A stretch of 64,000 nt of DNA, from assembly GCA_030068145.1 (NCBI GenBank), contig JAPJBO010000026.1:496001-560000 (forward strand), given 5' to 3'. The position numbers and the translations under genes were made by a program. Origin of the DNA: Diplonema papillatum. Lineage: Eukaryota; Euglenozoa; Diplonemea; Diplonemida; Diplonemidae. Positions 31,419-42,035 of the stretch are shown in pieces. How positions within the stretch are numbered: the stretch's first letter is position 1; each line of letters opens with the position of its first letter. The notes below the pieces were generated by a model. The model searched no databases, was not told where the DNA came from, and was given only the letters and a program-made list of their open reading frames with translations.

Positions 31419-31840
31419 TAATGCCCTTATATCCCGGTCAAAACAAATTTGTGCCCTTATATCCCGGTTCGGGATATAAGGGCACCAAATTTGTTTTGAA
31501 CCGGGTTTTTAGGGTAGGTCCAGAATTTGGGTCTGAAATTTGGGTCCAAATATTGGGTCCAAATATTGGGTCCAAATATTGGGTCCAAATATTGGGTCCA
31601 AATATTGGGTCCAAATTTTGGACCCAAAATTCGGGTCTAAATTTTGGGTCAAAAATTGGGTCCCAAATTTGGGTCCCAAATTTGGGTCCCAAATTTGGGT
31701 CCCCAGAATTTGGGTCCAGAATTTGGGTCCCAAATTCTGGAAGGGTTCGGTTTTGGGGTCGGTTTTGAAACCGAACCCGAAACCGAACCCAAAACCGAAC
31801 CCAAAACCGAACCTTCCAAACTCGGAACCGAACCCAGAAC
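31419..31840. repeat. Palindromes plus 13-bp GGGTCCAAATATT tandem
   Basis: Inverted CCCTTATATCCCGG copies (31419-31505) precede six units of GGGTCCAAATATT (31546-31620). Variants GGGTCCCAAATTT follow to about 31740, then ACCGAACCCAAA repeats to about 31830. Confidence 0.8.
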
Positions 31841-31888
31841 CGGGGAGGACGGTAGGCTAACAACAAGGTGGCAGCTCTCCTCAGTACA

Positions 31889-32620
31889 TCACGCAAGAAT
31901 GGCTGATTCCTTCCTGAAGTCATCAACTGTCTTTGTGCCCTCAGGAAGCGCGAACTGAACGCAAGGACCTTCCAGACGTGGAACACTGTACGGAGAGAAG
32001 ACCACACAACTGAGCAGGCGGCCACAAGTAGTTTCTAGCAGGACTAGTACCCTCACACCGAAGTGATCATGAGTTGCCTTCACGAAACGAACCTTGTGGA
32101 GCTGAACTCAGGCTGATAGGTGGGCCTTCTACAACGTTAGCACCGGTCAGCAAGTAAACGTATTCGACCCCTGGCACAGAAGGCACGCGGTGGCTATCGG
32201 GAAACTGCGTCGCGCACTCAGACAGAATTGAGAGCATGTACTTGGAACCCTTTCTCACGGTCAGTAATCTGGACAACCATTACGCTGGACGAATATCAGG
32301 AATCGACGAATATCTTCGGGCTGTTTCAAAAATCTTCTCAAAAAATACAGGGTCGAAAGGGCCTTCCCCCCAAAAAAATAAGACTCCAGATACGCAAACT
32401 CTTTCGAACGCTGCACACGGGTATCCTTCAAGTGACCTCTAACTATCTGTTGCATACGCGTATCCGGATCTGAAAGCCGAAGACTTTGTAACACTTTACC
32501 GCGACCGAAGTCGCGAACCGGGTTCAGCTTGCACTGCAAAAGCAGCATAATTGTGTCTTGCGCACGAGCGCGGAAATCCGCCACCCACCATTCGGTTAGA
32601 TATTGCAAGAACACAATTGC
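31889..32620 (-). pseudogene. Decayed coding region, possibly a transposase
   Basis: Three overlapping minus-strand frames have protein-like composition. 32614-32261 reads FGRGKVLQSLRLSDPDTRM, then QQIVRGHLKDTRVQRSKEFA. 32276-32067 carries SVPGVEYVYLLTGANVVEG. 32083-31889 carries ATHDHFGVRVLVLLETTCGR, then VQFALPEGTKTVDDFRKESA. They look like consecutive pieces of one protein broken by frameshifts or introns. The HDHFGVRVLVLLET...GRLLS segment faintly recalls piggyBac-type DDE transposases, but I would not assign the family. Confidence 0.3.
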
Positions 32621-32823
32621 GAAGCTTACTACAAACGGATAGTGTTACAAAGGCGAACGAATCATGCGAGAACCTATGGAGGGGCCCCTCGACAGCTTTC
32701 AGAACACGGCATAGTAAGTCAAGAGACGGATAAGCGTGCGCACATTCTACTCCCGTTTGATCTGCATTTTCCACGTTTCCCCCTTTCTTTGATCTGCTGG
32801 GTGTATTTGCGGGACTACTGCAA
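32599..32823. repeat. Dispersed repeat, pair with 62571-62785
   Basis: About 220 bp beginning GATATTGCAAGAACACAA are closely similar, in the same orientation, to 62571-62785. No function is known. Confidence 0.8.
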
Positions 32824-33069
32824 ACGTATCGAATGAAAGCTAGAAAGTACAAATCAAGACCAGTTCCAGTTTGCTCTGGGGGCAGGTTTGCTGTCACCTG
32901 GGGGGTTTTCTAAAGCCAGGTACCCAGGCTGCATCAGTGTTGGCTTTCGACATACTTCTGTGTGGGTTCGGTCCACCGCCCAAGACTGTCCAAAAACTCG
33001 ACCAGATTTTGACCCAAATTTTGAACTGGACCAAAATTCTGACAAAGAATTGACCACCACCATTACTAT

Positions 33070-33190
33070 GTCCCGGTTCGGGATATAAGGGCACATATTT
33101 GTTTTGAACCGGGATATAAGGGCACCAAATTTGTTTTGGACCGGGATATAAGGGCACATATTTGTTAGGGGCGGGATATAAGGCAAATTT
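33070..33190. repeat. CCGGGATATAAGGGCAC repeats
   Basis: Four copies of GGGATATAAGG(G)CA, most separated by ATTTGTTTTG, form a tandem of about 43 bp. It leads into the nested palindromes. Confidence 0.7.
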
Positions 33191-33229
33191 ACCGGGAAAA
33201 AACGTACACACCCGGGAAAAAAAATCACG

Positions 33230-33407
33230 TTTTACCGGGAAAAAGAGTGTGTTGGCCCTCAAAAAATGTTTTCCCCTCGGGCTTCGCCCTCGGGGAAAAC
33301 ATTTTTTCGGGCCAACTTTTCCCCCTCGGGCTGTTTTCGCCCTCGGGCTGACGCCCTCGGGCGAAAACAGCCCTCGGGGGAAAAAAGCACTCTTGTTTCC
33401 CGGTAAA
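33230..33407. mobile_element. Two nested palindromes centred on CTCG
   Basis: Outer inverted ends TTTTACCGGG/CCCGGTAAAA enclose two hairpins. Hairpin a: tetranucleotides CTCA 33259, CTCG 33277, CTCG 33290, TTCG 33307; outer arms GTTGGCC/GGCCAAC; middle arms of 13-14 nt; core GGCTTCGCC. Hairpin b: CTCG at 33326, 33343, 33357 and 33374 (gaps 17-14-17); outer arms TTTTCCCC/GGGGAAAA; middle arms GGCTGTTTTCGCC with its exact complement; core GGCTGACGCC. The block ends near AAAAATAGTTATTTTT. Confidence 0.85.
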
Positions 33408-33804
33408 AAATAGTTATTTTTACCTGCTGCGGTACTTTTTCTCCCTCCTACACGAGAAAAGCCGGGCAAAAAGAATCACTTTTTCTCCCGGGTTTTTTTC
33501 CCGGATACTTCAATTTCACCAAAGGGCGAAACAAGGGCGGGAGGATCAGAAAATGCCGACAGGAGAGAAAGCGTTCCCCGAGCGAAAGCAGCTCAAAGAG
33601 TGCCTCAGACGAACCCGAGCTACTTCCGGAGGCATCTAAAGAGCGCTATGTTCAGGTTTTCGCAGCGTTCTTGGAGCATGCGAACATAAAGCGACGCAAG
33701 AACGGCCTCGGCAGTTTGCTAGATTTCTTCTAGAGCTCGTTCATTCTTTCTTCTTCCGCATCATTCATGAGAAACGAGCTTTCATCAGCCACACGGTGCA
33801 GTAG

Positions 33805-33990
33805 TAAACTTGTAAAATGACCCTTTTACTAGTAAATTTACTAGTAAAAAACTTTACTAGTAAAATTTACACTTTTACTAGTAAATTTTACAAGTGCACT
33901 AGTAAATTTTACAAGTGCACTTGTAAATTTTACAAGTGCACTTGTAAATTTTACTAGTGCACTAGTAAGAATTACAAGTGAATTCAGGTG
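33805..33990. repeat. ACTAGTAAA/ACTTGTAAA palindrome cluster
   Basis: TTTTACTAGTAAATTT and AATTTTACAAGTGCACTTGT recur in direct and inverted form over about 180 bp. A related cluster lies at 36585-36715, and ACTAGTAAAA forms the ends of the 36945-37158 element. Confidence 0.8.
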
Positions 33991-33999
33991 GTTTTCAGT

Positions 34000-35360
34000 C
34001 CAAAACAGATTTATAGGGGGTTTTGCGTGAAAAATTGCGAGATCGAAAACTGGGGAGGTTTGGTCGATGTGCACTACCCCTCGGACTGAGTTGGGCAGGG
34101 TTGTTGGGGGCCTTGACGGGAATCATCTCCCCTGATATACAGCCGCGCCGTTGAAAAAGGATGAGAGGAGCAGCGCGCACCCAACTGGAACTGTACGCAC
34201 TGTCCAGCCCCTTTACCCTGAGACTTTTGTTGAGCTAGTTGACAGCTGCCGAGGAAAAGCGTCTACAAAATGAGAAGAAACGGAGGCAAGAGAGACGCAC
34301 TGTGAGTGGTGTCGTGCCAAATTCACAACAGTGAAACACACTCTACAATGGCGACGTGAGCGGGGAGCGGGGAACCCTGGGCAGAAGCGGCCACCTGACT
34401 GTTGCGAATACTTCCAGTCGGTCCGAGCATGCCTGCCACTTCCCGACACGCTTCGGCACGGAGGCTTTGCCCAAGCAGGGATCTTGACATTGCTGTTGCC
34501 GCAATAAGGAGTTCCACACAGTCCATCAATGTAACACTCGGACTCGACCATAATAGTCAGAAATTTGTGAGGTTTCGTAAACATGAAAAAGCGGACGAGG
34601 CAGCAGGAAGAGTGCTGAACGGACGAAGCGTCTTTGATGTGGATCGGTCTACCATGATGCAGGCCTCCAATATGTAAGCACCCAAGATGCCGCCGGCCTA
34701 GTGCAGATGGAAGAGATCGGCAGGTTTGCGGGGGACCCTCGAGCATCAGACGAACCGCAGACTCCGAGAGCGACTAAACGCGCCACAGAGCAGCATCAAC
34801 GGCAAGACGCTGCACCAACTCCGGAGGTCCAGCGGAGCAGTGCGCTAGTGAGGCAATCGATTCTACAAAACGGCACAACGGAGATATGTGGTTTAGGAGG
34901 GTGCAACGAAAAGGCCACCTCTCAACACATTCTGACAGCGGGCGACACAGCGCACCTTAGATGGTTTCAGCCGGAGGCGGACCAAGGGCCTGTGTTCGGG
35001 CAAAATACCCACCCGAATGCAGGTCCTGGACGCCTATGCGAAGGGAACCACGCGGTAATCCGGAGTGTGGCTCTACGCGTGCCAGCTGCCCGGGAGACAA
35101 GTGCGCTGAATGGGCAACATGGGCCCTACAAGCATAGGAAGAAGGTGAGAACGCAAGCACGGCAGCGGCAGCAACACCCCAAGAATCAACGACAATAAAA
35201 TGAAGCAGTAGGCACACCGCGTTCGTTCCCAACACCCCGACCCGACCAAGCAACCGCCAAACCCCAAGAAGTACTAATCTCACGGCAACAGCCCAGACAA
35301 CTTCCCCTAGCACCCTCGTGTGACAAGAATCCTCCAGTCCTCGAAACCCGCCGTGGATCG
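34000..35360. other. No recognised gene; one Cys/His-rich frame
   Basis: The minus-strand frame 34213-34746 has HCRVCFTVVNLARHHSQC near its end, which could be a zinc-binding fragment. The plus-strand frame 34701-35198 is Gln/Arg-rich. Neither shows a known domain. Confidence 0.3.
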
Positions 35361-35364
35361 TCCA

Positions 35365-36057
35365 TACCATAAGCAGAAAAAAGTTGAACCGGAAATATGT
35401 TGGACCGGACAAAAGTTGGACCGCGGACGACCAAAACAATTGGACTATTTGTCCGGTCCAACATATTTCCGCCCAGGCACGTATCCACTTGGGCGGGGTT
35501 GGGTCGGTGGGCATGAGGTAAAAAAATGTCCCTTGACAAATGGGTAGTCAGGCGCGAGATGCGTTGGGTTTCTTCTTGAGCGTACCAAGATCGTCGTTTA
35601 TTGGCGGCTCATACTTTTTCCTTCACTGTCAGCCAACCTCGAGTCACCTCGAGCCGCACTCTACCAAAACAATGGGACAGACGGTGGACGCATTTTGGTC
35701 CACCCTCGGCACTGACCAACCGCAACCGGTCGCGATCAAACATCCTTCCACGCAAGGAAGATCTTGTGATTCCACCACAGGGCCATGGCGACCAATGGCT
35801 GGACCATGGCCAGGGTGCTTCGTTGCGAGTTGCTGGAGGGGACTCAGCGGGTTACGCAGCGCCGCGCAGTGTTCGGGAACTCCTGGCGGCGGACCCATGC
35901 GCAACTACGGAGTGGAGCGAGTGCTGGCCAGCCGCAAAACTGCGCCAAGTACACAGAACCCCCCAAAAAAGTTGGCCGGACAAAAGTTGGACCACCAGAG
36001 CGCAAAATAGGTGAGTTGGACCATTTTGTCCGGTCCAACTTATTTCCGTTTACGGTA
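35365..36057. mobile_element. TA-flanked DNA element, internally deleted (P1)
   Basis: Its left end TACCATAAGCAG...GTTGAACCGG is inverted at the right end as CCGGTCCAACTTATTTCCG then TTTACGGTA. Its body matches the longer copy at 58297-59910 on both sides but lacks about 1 kb between. It keeps the start of an open frame, MSLDKWVVRRE (35527), which soon stops. It is a non-autonomous derivative. Confidence 0.7.
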
Positions 36058-36584
36058 TTTGCTTTTCAGAGTTGACCGCACTGTTGCCCACGACTCAGTC
36101 CAAAAAATGGATGCCAAGCCTGTCCGGCATAAGACGCAGGCAGAGATATTCGTAACCTCCTTGGCCAAACGCAAGATACCAGAGCGTCTTTGTCGTGCAA
36201 TGGCGCCCATCTATTTCTGGTACCAGGACGTACCTGTGCACGACTCTGCTCTGAGAGGACAAGGATTTCTGACACAAGGACTTTTTGTATGCTCCTCCCT
36301 CGCGCTCCGTCTCTTCCGATGTTATTGTCCCGTGTTCCCACCGCATCGAGCCACAGGGGGGTCGTGTTCGAGTGTTCACGTTTGCCTTGGAGTGGGGGAA
36401 GCCTGGATTGATGCGGTCTGCCTAAGCGCGGGGCTCTCAAGCACTGGGTTGACACTTTGCTCTGCTCACCCAGCCCAATTTTGACGAGTTAGGTGAAAAA
36501 GATGCCGGTATTTCTGAATGCGTGCTTCACTTGCCACAGTTTCTTCTTGTTTCACCCCAAAACACCTGCCAAAACACCTGAAAT

Positions 36585-36715
36585 CACTTGTAAGTTTTAC
36601 TAGTGCACTTGTAAATTTTACAAGTGCACTTGTAAAATTTACTAGTGGCACTTGTAAACCATTTTCACTTGTAAAACCACTAGTAAATTTACTAGTGAAA
36701 GCCTTTACTACTGCA
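36585..36715. repeat. ACTTGTAAA/ACTAGTAAA palindrome cluster
   Basis: Repeated TTTTACAAGTGCACTTGT and TTTACTAGTG in both orientations, as at 33805-33990. Confidence 0.75.
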
Positions 36716-36944
36716 CCGTGCATGCTTCTTCCCCCCCCCGTTCAACCGTACCGTGAAGCCCAGGAACAGCACAGCAAGTCGGGATCAAAAGTACCTTTTA
36801 AGAAGGCCGCGAGAGTCGGCTGAGCCGGGAGCTACCGGAGAAGGTGTGTATGTGCTTAGGTATTACAACCTGGTTCGATTGCAGGATAATAAAACCTCGG
36901 GGATAAAAGACTGCGTGTTTTTCCCGTTCAATAAAAAAATAGCG

Positions 36945-37158
36945 TTTTACTAGTAAATAAGGTGCGTGTCCCTCAAACAAGTTTTTCTCCCTCGGTTGGG
37001 GTTTTCTCCCGAGCCTTCGGCTCGGGAGAAAAACCAACCTCGAGAAAAACGTGTTTTCGGGACACGTTTTCCCCCTCAGTTGAGTTTGCTCCCTCGCCTG
37101 ACGGCTCGGGAGCAAAATCAACTTCGCGGGAAAAAAGCACTCTTACTTACTAGTAAAA
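36945..37158. mobile_element. Two nested palindromes centred on CTCG (second locus)
   Basis: Outer ends TTTTACTAGTAA/TTACTAGTAAAA enclose two hairpins in the same order as at 33230-33407. Hairpin a: CTCA 36972, CTCG 36991, CTCG 37021, CTCG 37039, TTCG 37056; outer arms GTGTCC/GGACAC; central loop TTC. Hairpin b: CTCA 37075, CTCG 37093, CTCG 37105, TTCG 37123 (gaps 18-12-18); outer arms TTTTCCCC/CGGGAAAA; core CCTGACGG. Arm sequences differ from the first locus yet remain paired. Confidence 0.85.
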
Positions 37159-37165
37159 AATAGCT

Positions 37166-38440
37166 ATTTTAACCATGGGGATTTCTGGTGAAAACTTTTT
37201 GGCAAGGGACCCAGGCTACAGGCTCAGATTCTGGAGTCGTAGTTGCTGTTTTGTGTGTACACAGCCTGCCAGCGATGTGGTCCAGAAATATCTATGGGGC
37301 ATGAGGGGCGTTGGGATTAGCGTGTTGGGGGGCGCCTGTCGTGTGCAGCTTCGCCCTGCCTCGATTCGTTGAAAGGCGTTGAGGCCATCATGCCGTAGTG
37401 CCCACTGGGACTGACAAGTGAAGGCTACAACAAAGTGGAGAAGCAGCAGCCAGATTGTGTTTTCCATCACACCCAGTAATCAGTCACTGGAGGATCGTTT
37501 GCTATCCTGAAGCTCACAGGCCTGAAAGGATTTTGAAACTAAAAGAGATGTCGCTCGCCGCATTTGGTTTTAGTGGTGCTGCCACTGTCAACACTGTGCT
37601 AACGTATGACGCTACTGTGTGGGACACTGCTTGCTTCAGCAATCCATGCTTTCCCACGCGCAGCGTGGGAAAAAAAAATTTCTGGCCATATCAAAGATTT
37701 TTAACCGGGATTTTTCAGAATTGCGGGGATTAGAATAACCCCTGGTTAAGTCCGAAAAAAAAAAAAAAAAAAAAAAAAAGACAGGCGCTTCGTTTTGTTT
37801 GTGCGTGCCGGCCCTTTGCGTATTTGATGTTGTTTCCATCACGCCGGGTAGGAAGGACACGGACGAACCTCGCCGCGGCCAGTCACCTCATTCTGGATCG
37901 ACTCTGTCGAACTATGGGGCGACGATGAGTTTTCAGAACCCATATTGACCGACCGTGGTGTTCTGAACCTTGGTCGTTTTGGCCAAACGGAACCGCTAGA
38001 TTGCTACGGTGCTCGAGCCGCTACATGTCTCTGAACCCTACGGCCGACAGCTTTGGCCGCAACCAGCTTAGGGTGTTCTGAACCCTTCGAGCCGACAGAT
38101 TTGGTCGCTGGAGGCTCCGGGTGTTCTGAACCCTTTGAGCTAGACAGCTAGTGGGTGTACCCTACCCAGTAAGGTTTTGGGGAGCCTGCGGGTCTGCCGC
38201 ACTTGCCCAAATTCCCTACGCTAGATCGGCATGGCCGCCCAGCCAGGCCTCGTAAGGACCCAACCTCCACGCCCCTAGTCAGCAGGCGTTCTGAACCTGC
38301 ACGGGCTCCCGACAGAGGCCCCAAAAAAAAAGGAATACCCCCTCGGAGAAAAGTGACTAGCATGCGAAAGCAAAAAGGGGGGGAGCGATGCTGTGCGAAT
38401 TCAGTGCAAAGGATCGTGTGCTTGCCATAGAGTAAGATCA
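37166..38440. other. No recognised gene; CTGAACCC repeats and A-run
   Basis: There is an A-run at 37756-37779. Between 37940 and 38125, GTGTTCTGAACCCTT and GCCGACAG-TTTGG(C/T)CG motifs recur with irregular spacing of about 50-60 bp, a degenerate tandem repeat. Confidence 0.45.
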
Positions 38441-38445
38441 ATACT

Positions 38446-40020
38446 TCAGCGGTGTCCAGGGACGCCGTGCACCGCTCTCCACCAGAACCAGCGCTGCTCC
38501 GGGAGCCTGGTGATACAGTCGGCCTCATTCATGTCCGTAGGGACGTACGCCAACCGAAGGCAGGAACGCCTCTCAGCAAGACGATTCTCGACCAGAGTAA
38601 GCCAGCCCTGTACCGTCGCGTCTAGGGAGAACCCGCGTCGCTGCAGACCGATAACTACCGTGTTATCACAGTCTACCTCTAAGCAAACTCCTGCCGCTTT
38701 CTGAAGCGAAATATCGACCAGCTTCCAGACCGCGAACAGTTCCTTCAGGAAGATAGGCGCTTCCAGCAAGCACCGCGGAAAGGATCCGTAGATTCCCTTT
38801 CCCTTCACCACGAAACCCCAGCCGACTCCGCTCGCATCCGACACACCCTTCAAACGGGTGCTCGGTGGAGGGCTCCATCCCATCCAGGGGTTTTGTATCA
38901 TACGCGTCACGAGCAACTTCCAGCGGTCTCTCACATTGTTCGTCATGCACACGTTTCGGTCCCAATCCGCTTTCTGCCATGAATCTCTCTGAGTCGAGCA
39001 TGATGACATCCAGCGGAGAACTTCGACAATGTCAGCCAGGGGCAGCCCGAGCGCATGCTGCCGCCAGATAAGGCATCCTGCTAGCCTCCACCAAGCCCGT
39101 ATCGGGGCTACGGCCATTCCGAGTAGGGATATCGCTGGTACCCGCACTTTTTCCACCCATTTTGGGTCAAGGCAATACCTTTTGTTGTGCAGGTCCCACT
39201 TCCATCCCAACCCCGTCCCGATCTGCGCCGGCTCACTGACCTCACCAAGCACCGTGCCGTACCTCCCGCAGAGATCTCTGTAGCGCATACACACCGCCTG
39301 TACCTCCCTCTCCGGACCTGCAAAGAAAGTGTTGTCAATCCAGACTATCGACACCACCGACGTACCCTCCGTTGCCTCGCGCGCCATTGCCTCACCCACC
39401 GCCTGCGCCAGCTGCGGTGCTGCCCTGAAACCCATGGGTAATCGTTTCATACGAAACACCCTGCTCCCGATCCGGAGGCAAAAGAAGTTTCGGGTCTTCT
39501 CCGGGAGGCGAAATTGAAAGAAAAAGCTCTTAAAATCGAACGCTGCAACGACCGCACCCCCCATGACCTTTGCCAGTATCTCCGTATACGACGGCAAGGA
39601 GCAGGGCGGTGCGGCGCGGTGTTCTGTCGCTGTATTGATACTGCGGCAGGCGAGGATAAACCGCAGTAAACCCGGCTGTGACTTCTGCACAAGAAAAGCG
39701 CTATGAAACCACCGCGCCTCATCCTGTCTCGGTATGGGCTCTACGATGTCGTAGCCCACAAGCCGCTCCAAGTGTGGGCCCAACTTTTCATTTGGTGCGC
39801 CCGTCAGCCGTCTAGCACCCTTTCCGGCGATCTGTCCCAGAAAAACCGCATCGAGCCACGCAAAATTCAGCTGCAGGTGAGGAAAAGACTTGCAAAGACT
39901 ACCCTGGTCGATACACGTCAGGGGAGAAGGTGAGATAACTCCCTCGTAGCACGACTTGGTCCTGGTGGCGCTGCTACCTCCAACATGCCTCAACCACGTG
40001 TCGACGTAGTCATATGTCCG
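38446..40020 (-). CDS. Reverse transcriptase/RNase H of the DIRS-like element
   Basis: The RT core includes RFILACRSINTATEH, AFDFKSFFFQFRLPEK and RMKRLPMGFRAAPQLAQAVG. A C-terminal part ending ...CLRLAYVPTDMNEADCIT resembles an RNase H tail. The open frame runs further upstream to 41088, but that part overlaps the recombinase in another frame and looks non-coding. Confidence 0.75.
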   Translation of the reverse strand, partial: RTYDYVDTWLRHVGGSSATRTKSCYEGVISPSPLTCIDQGSLCKSFPHLQLNFAWLDAVFLGQIAGKGARRLTGAPNEKLGPHLERLVGYDIVEPIPRQDEARWFHSAFLVQKSQPGLLRFILACRSINTATEHRAAPPCSLPSYTEILAKVMGGAVVAAFDFKSFFFQFRLPEKTRNFFCLRIGSRVFRMKRLPMGFRAAPQLAQAVGEAMAREATEGTSVVSIVWIDNTFFAGPEREVQAVCMRYRDLCGRYGTVLGEVSEPAQIGTGLGWKWDLHNKRYCLDPKWVEKVRVPAISLLGMAVAPIRAWWRLAGCLIWRQHALGLPLADIVEVLRWMSSCSTQRDSWQKADWDRNVCMTNNVRDRWKLLVTRMIQNPWMGWSPPPSTRLKGVSDASGVGWGFVVKGKGIYGSFPRCLLEAPIFLKELFAVWKLVDISLQKAAGVCLEVDCDNTVVIGLQRRGFSLDATVQGWLTLVENRLAERRSCLRLAYVPTDMNEADCITRLPEQRWFWWRAVHGVPGHR

Positions 40021-40157
40021 CACCAAGCTGAGCAGACTCTTCGGCCAGCATTGGATCCGCTCCTTGCCGAGTACGATTCTCAAGGGAACTGTTATCTCGG
40101 GACAGCCGGCCGGGTGAAGCGGACACTCTACCTCAACACCAAGGTCAACGGGAGCTG

Positions 40158-40928
40158 TTACAAGAGGGCCGACAGAGCGCTTCTCGTCCCCGCTACAGGT
40201 GCCCATGTCTCCATCGGAATATACCTGCGGGTTGATTCCCTGTTCTTGTGCCGTCCTGCGAGGACGGCCGCCTCCTCTCCAAACTTGCTCGCCACCTCGG
40301 TGAGTGCTGCATGTCGGACTTTGTGCGACGTCATGCGTAGGTGTTTCATCAGAAACGCGTTGTACGCCGCCCGGTTTAGTCCCGGCAGCAGACTGTCGTC
40401 CTGAGAGAGTGCCTTCTGGGCACCCCACTCGACGACTGTCCTCAAGAACCGGCTGTTGTTCGGGACCATCAGCCCCTGACCAGTGCCTCTCCTGTCCGTT
40501 TTCCCTCCGATGTACACTATCAGAGTGCACTCGGGCTTTTGGATCAGGTGTCTGACCTTGATTCTGTGCAGGTCGATGAACCGTGCAGCCGTACACCATT
40601 GTAGTGCCAAGGCCGCGCTGTGTACCTGGGAGTTCTGCCCCCTGACTACAGCCCATATCGCTGTCGACCCGGGCAGGTTGTCGTGGATTGCGATCTGCCT
40701 TTCTCCTTGGTCGACATTGTCCGTCAGGGACTTTTTGAAAGCCGCTGTAGACTCGATCTCCGCCATGGCTTTGTACGTCAGGTACTGCATGGCTGATCTG
40801 CTGGAGATCTCTCCGTTCTCTAGTTTCCGTGTAGCCCACATCAGAAAACTGAAGCCCGGCGAAATTTCTGGGTGGAGGGTTCTCACCCGCTCCGAGAACA
40901 GACGAGCCCTTTTCATGACCGATATCAT
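40158..40928 (-). CDS. Tyrosine recombinase of the DIRS-like element
   Basis: The protein has the box I arginine region (QWCTAARFIDLHRIKVRHL) and the box II signature SHKVRHAALTEVA...GRHKNRESTRRYI, with the H-x-x-R, H and Y residues of the family. It would integrate a circular DNA copy by site-specific recombination, without the DDE integrase of LTR elements. It lies between the Gag-like and RT regions. Confidence 0.75.
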   Translation of the reverse strand: MISVMKRARLFSERVRTLHPEISPGFSFLMWATRKLENGEISSRSAMQYLTYKAMAEIESTAAFKKSLTDNVDQGERQIAIHDNLPGSTAIWAVVRGQNSQVHSAALALQWCTAARFIDLHRIKVRHLIQKPECTLIVYIGGKTDRRGTGQGLMVPNNSRFLRTVVEWGAQKALSQDDSLLPGLNRAAYNAFLMKHLRMTSHKVRHAALTEVASKFGEEAAVLAGRHKNRESTRRYIPMETWAPVAGTRSALSALL

Positions 40929-41084
40929 GGGGCCCGCGTCCTTGTACGCCCGTATCAGACGGTTCGACGTGCGTTGGCATAAGGCCGGTACCTCCTCGGG
41001 GTCTACCTCGTAGTCCCGCTTTCGCGGCCGGAAGGCTTCGATGAGGCCGTCGAAGACTCTCTCCCCCGAGTTTGCGACTTTCAG

Positions 41085-42035
41085 TCACTTTTTTGCCACT
41101 TTGGCCCTCGGGTACTCCGCGCCCTTCCCAGCCCCGCGCTTCCTGCTCTCCTTCTCCGCTCCTTTGTTCCGCTCCTTCCTTAGTGCTTCCTTCACTAAGT
41201 CGGAGTCCGCGACGGCCCTTTTCGCCCTGCGCACGACTTCATCGTCGAAGGCCTGCCAGTCTACGCCGGCCAAGGTCCGCTCGTAGGCCGAGGCCTTCGC
41301 GACACCGACCAGAAACGTCGCTTCGCGACTCCATAGGCGGAGAGCCTCCAATCGAACCAGCAGTACATGTACTGCCGGCAAGCAGCTCTCCGTCCACCTG
41401 CCGTCCACCAGCAACGCAAGCATAGCTTGCCAAATGACGCGACGTTCCTGGTCGCTGTGCGAGCCAGTCTCCGAGGGGTCCTCCAGGAAAGGACCGTACC
41501 TCTCCTTGAGCTTGGCAAGGATCTGTTGGCACCCGGACGGTGTGGCCACGTACGGCCCCCAGCACACTGCGCGCCGGATGTCCAGGTTGACGGGCACAAC
41601 CGCTAGTTGCTGCTCGTCTAGCCTCTGCCGGAGGCTGTTGTTGAGTGCCATCAGGCTGGCCATCTGGGCCCTCAGGACGGCAGCCTCTGAACCGAGAGCG
41701 CGAACGGTTTCGTCCTGGTGATCAGCACCAAGGACTTTTCCCACATCTGGTGGGTTCGTTCCCGCCTCGCTCAGAGTGTCCGAGCCGACGTCACGTGGGA
41801 GGACCATCAGAGCCCCTTGCCCTACCGCCCAAAGGCACGGTGGGCATACCCACGCCGCAGCCGAAGCCACGGGGAGAAACTTTGCAGCCGCAGCCGCCGG
41901 CTTCACGAAGCTTCTGATACACGTGGGCGTCGTGACCCCCCCGCATCTAGCACAAGCCGTGCTATCCGGCCCGTGCACTGTGGAGCAGTCCGCGAACACG
42001 CAGTCTCCATCCAGCCGCGTTTTCCGGGAAGGCAC
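41085..42035 (-). CDS. Gag-like protein of the DIRS-like element
   Basis: About 316 residues with an N-terminal Cys pair region (CSTVHG...CARCGG), a predicted coiled coil at about 110-140 (VLRAQMASLMALNNSLRQRL) and a basic C-terminus (RKRGAGKGAEYPRAKVAKK). No domain is firmly recognised; the Gag role follows from its position upstream of the recombinase and RT. Confidence 0.55.
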   Translation of the reverse strand: MPSRKTRLDGDCVFADCSTVHGPDSTACARCGGVTTPTCIRSFVKPAAAAAKFLPVASAAAWVCPPCLWAVGQGALMVLPRDVGSDTLSEAGTNPPDVGKVLGADHQDETVRALGSEAAVLRAQMASLMALNNSLRQRLDEQQLAVVPVNLDIRRAVCWGPYVATPSGCQQILAKLKERYGPFLEDPSETGSHSDQERRVIWQAMLALLVDGRWTESCLPAVHVLLVRLEALRLWSREATFLVGVAKASAYERTLAGVDWQAFDDEVVRRAKRAVADSDLVKEALRKERNKGAEKESRKRGAGKGAEYPRAKVAKK

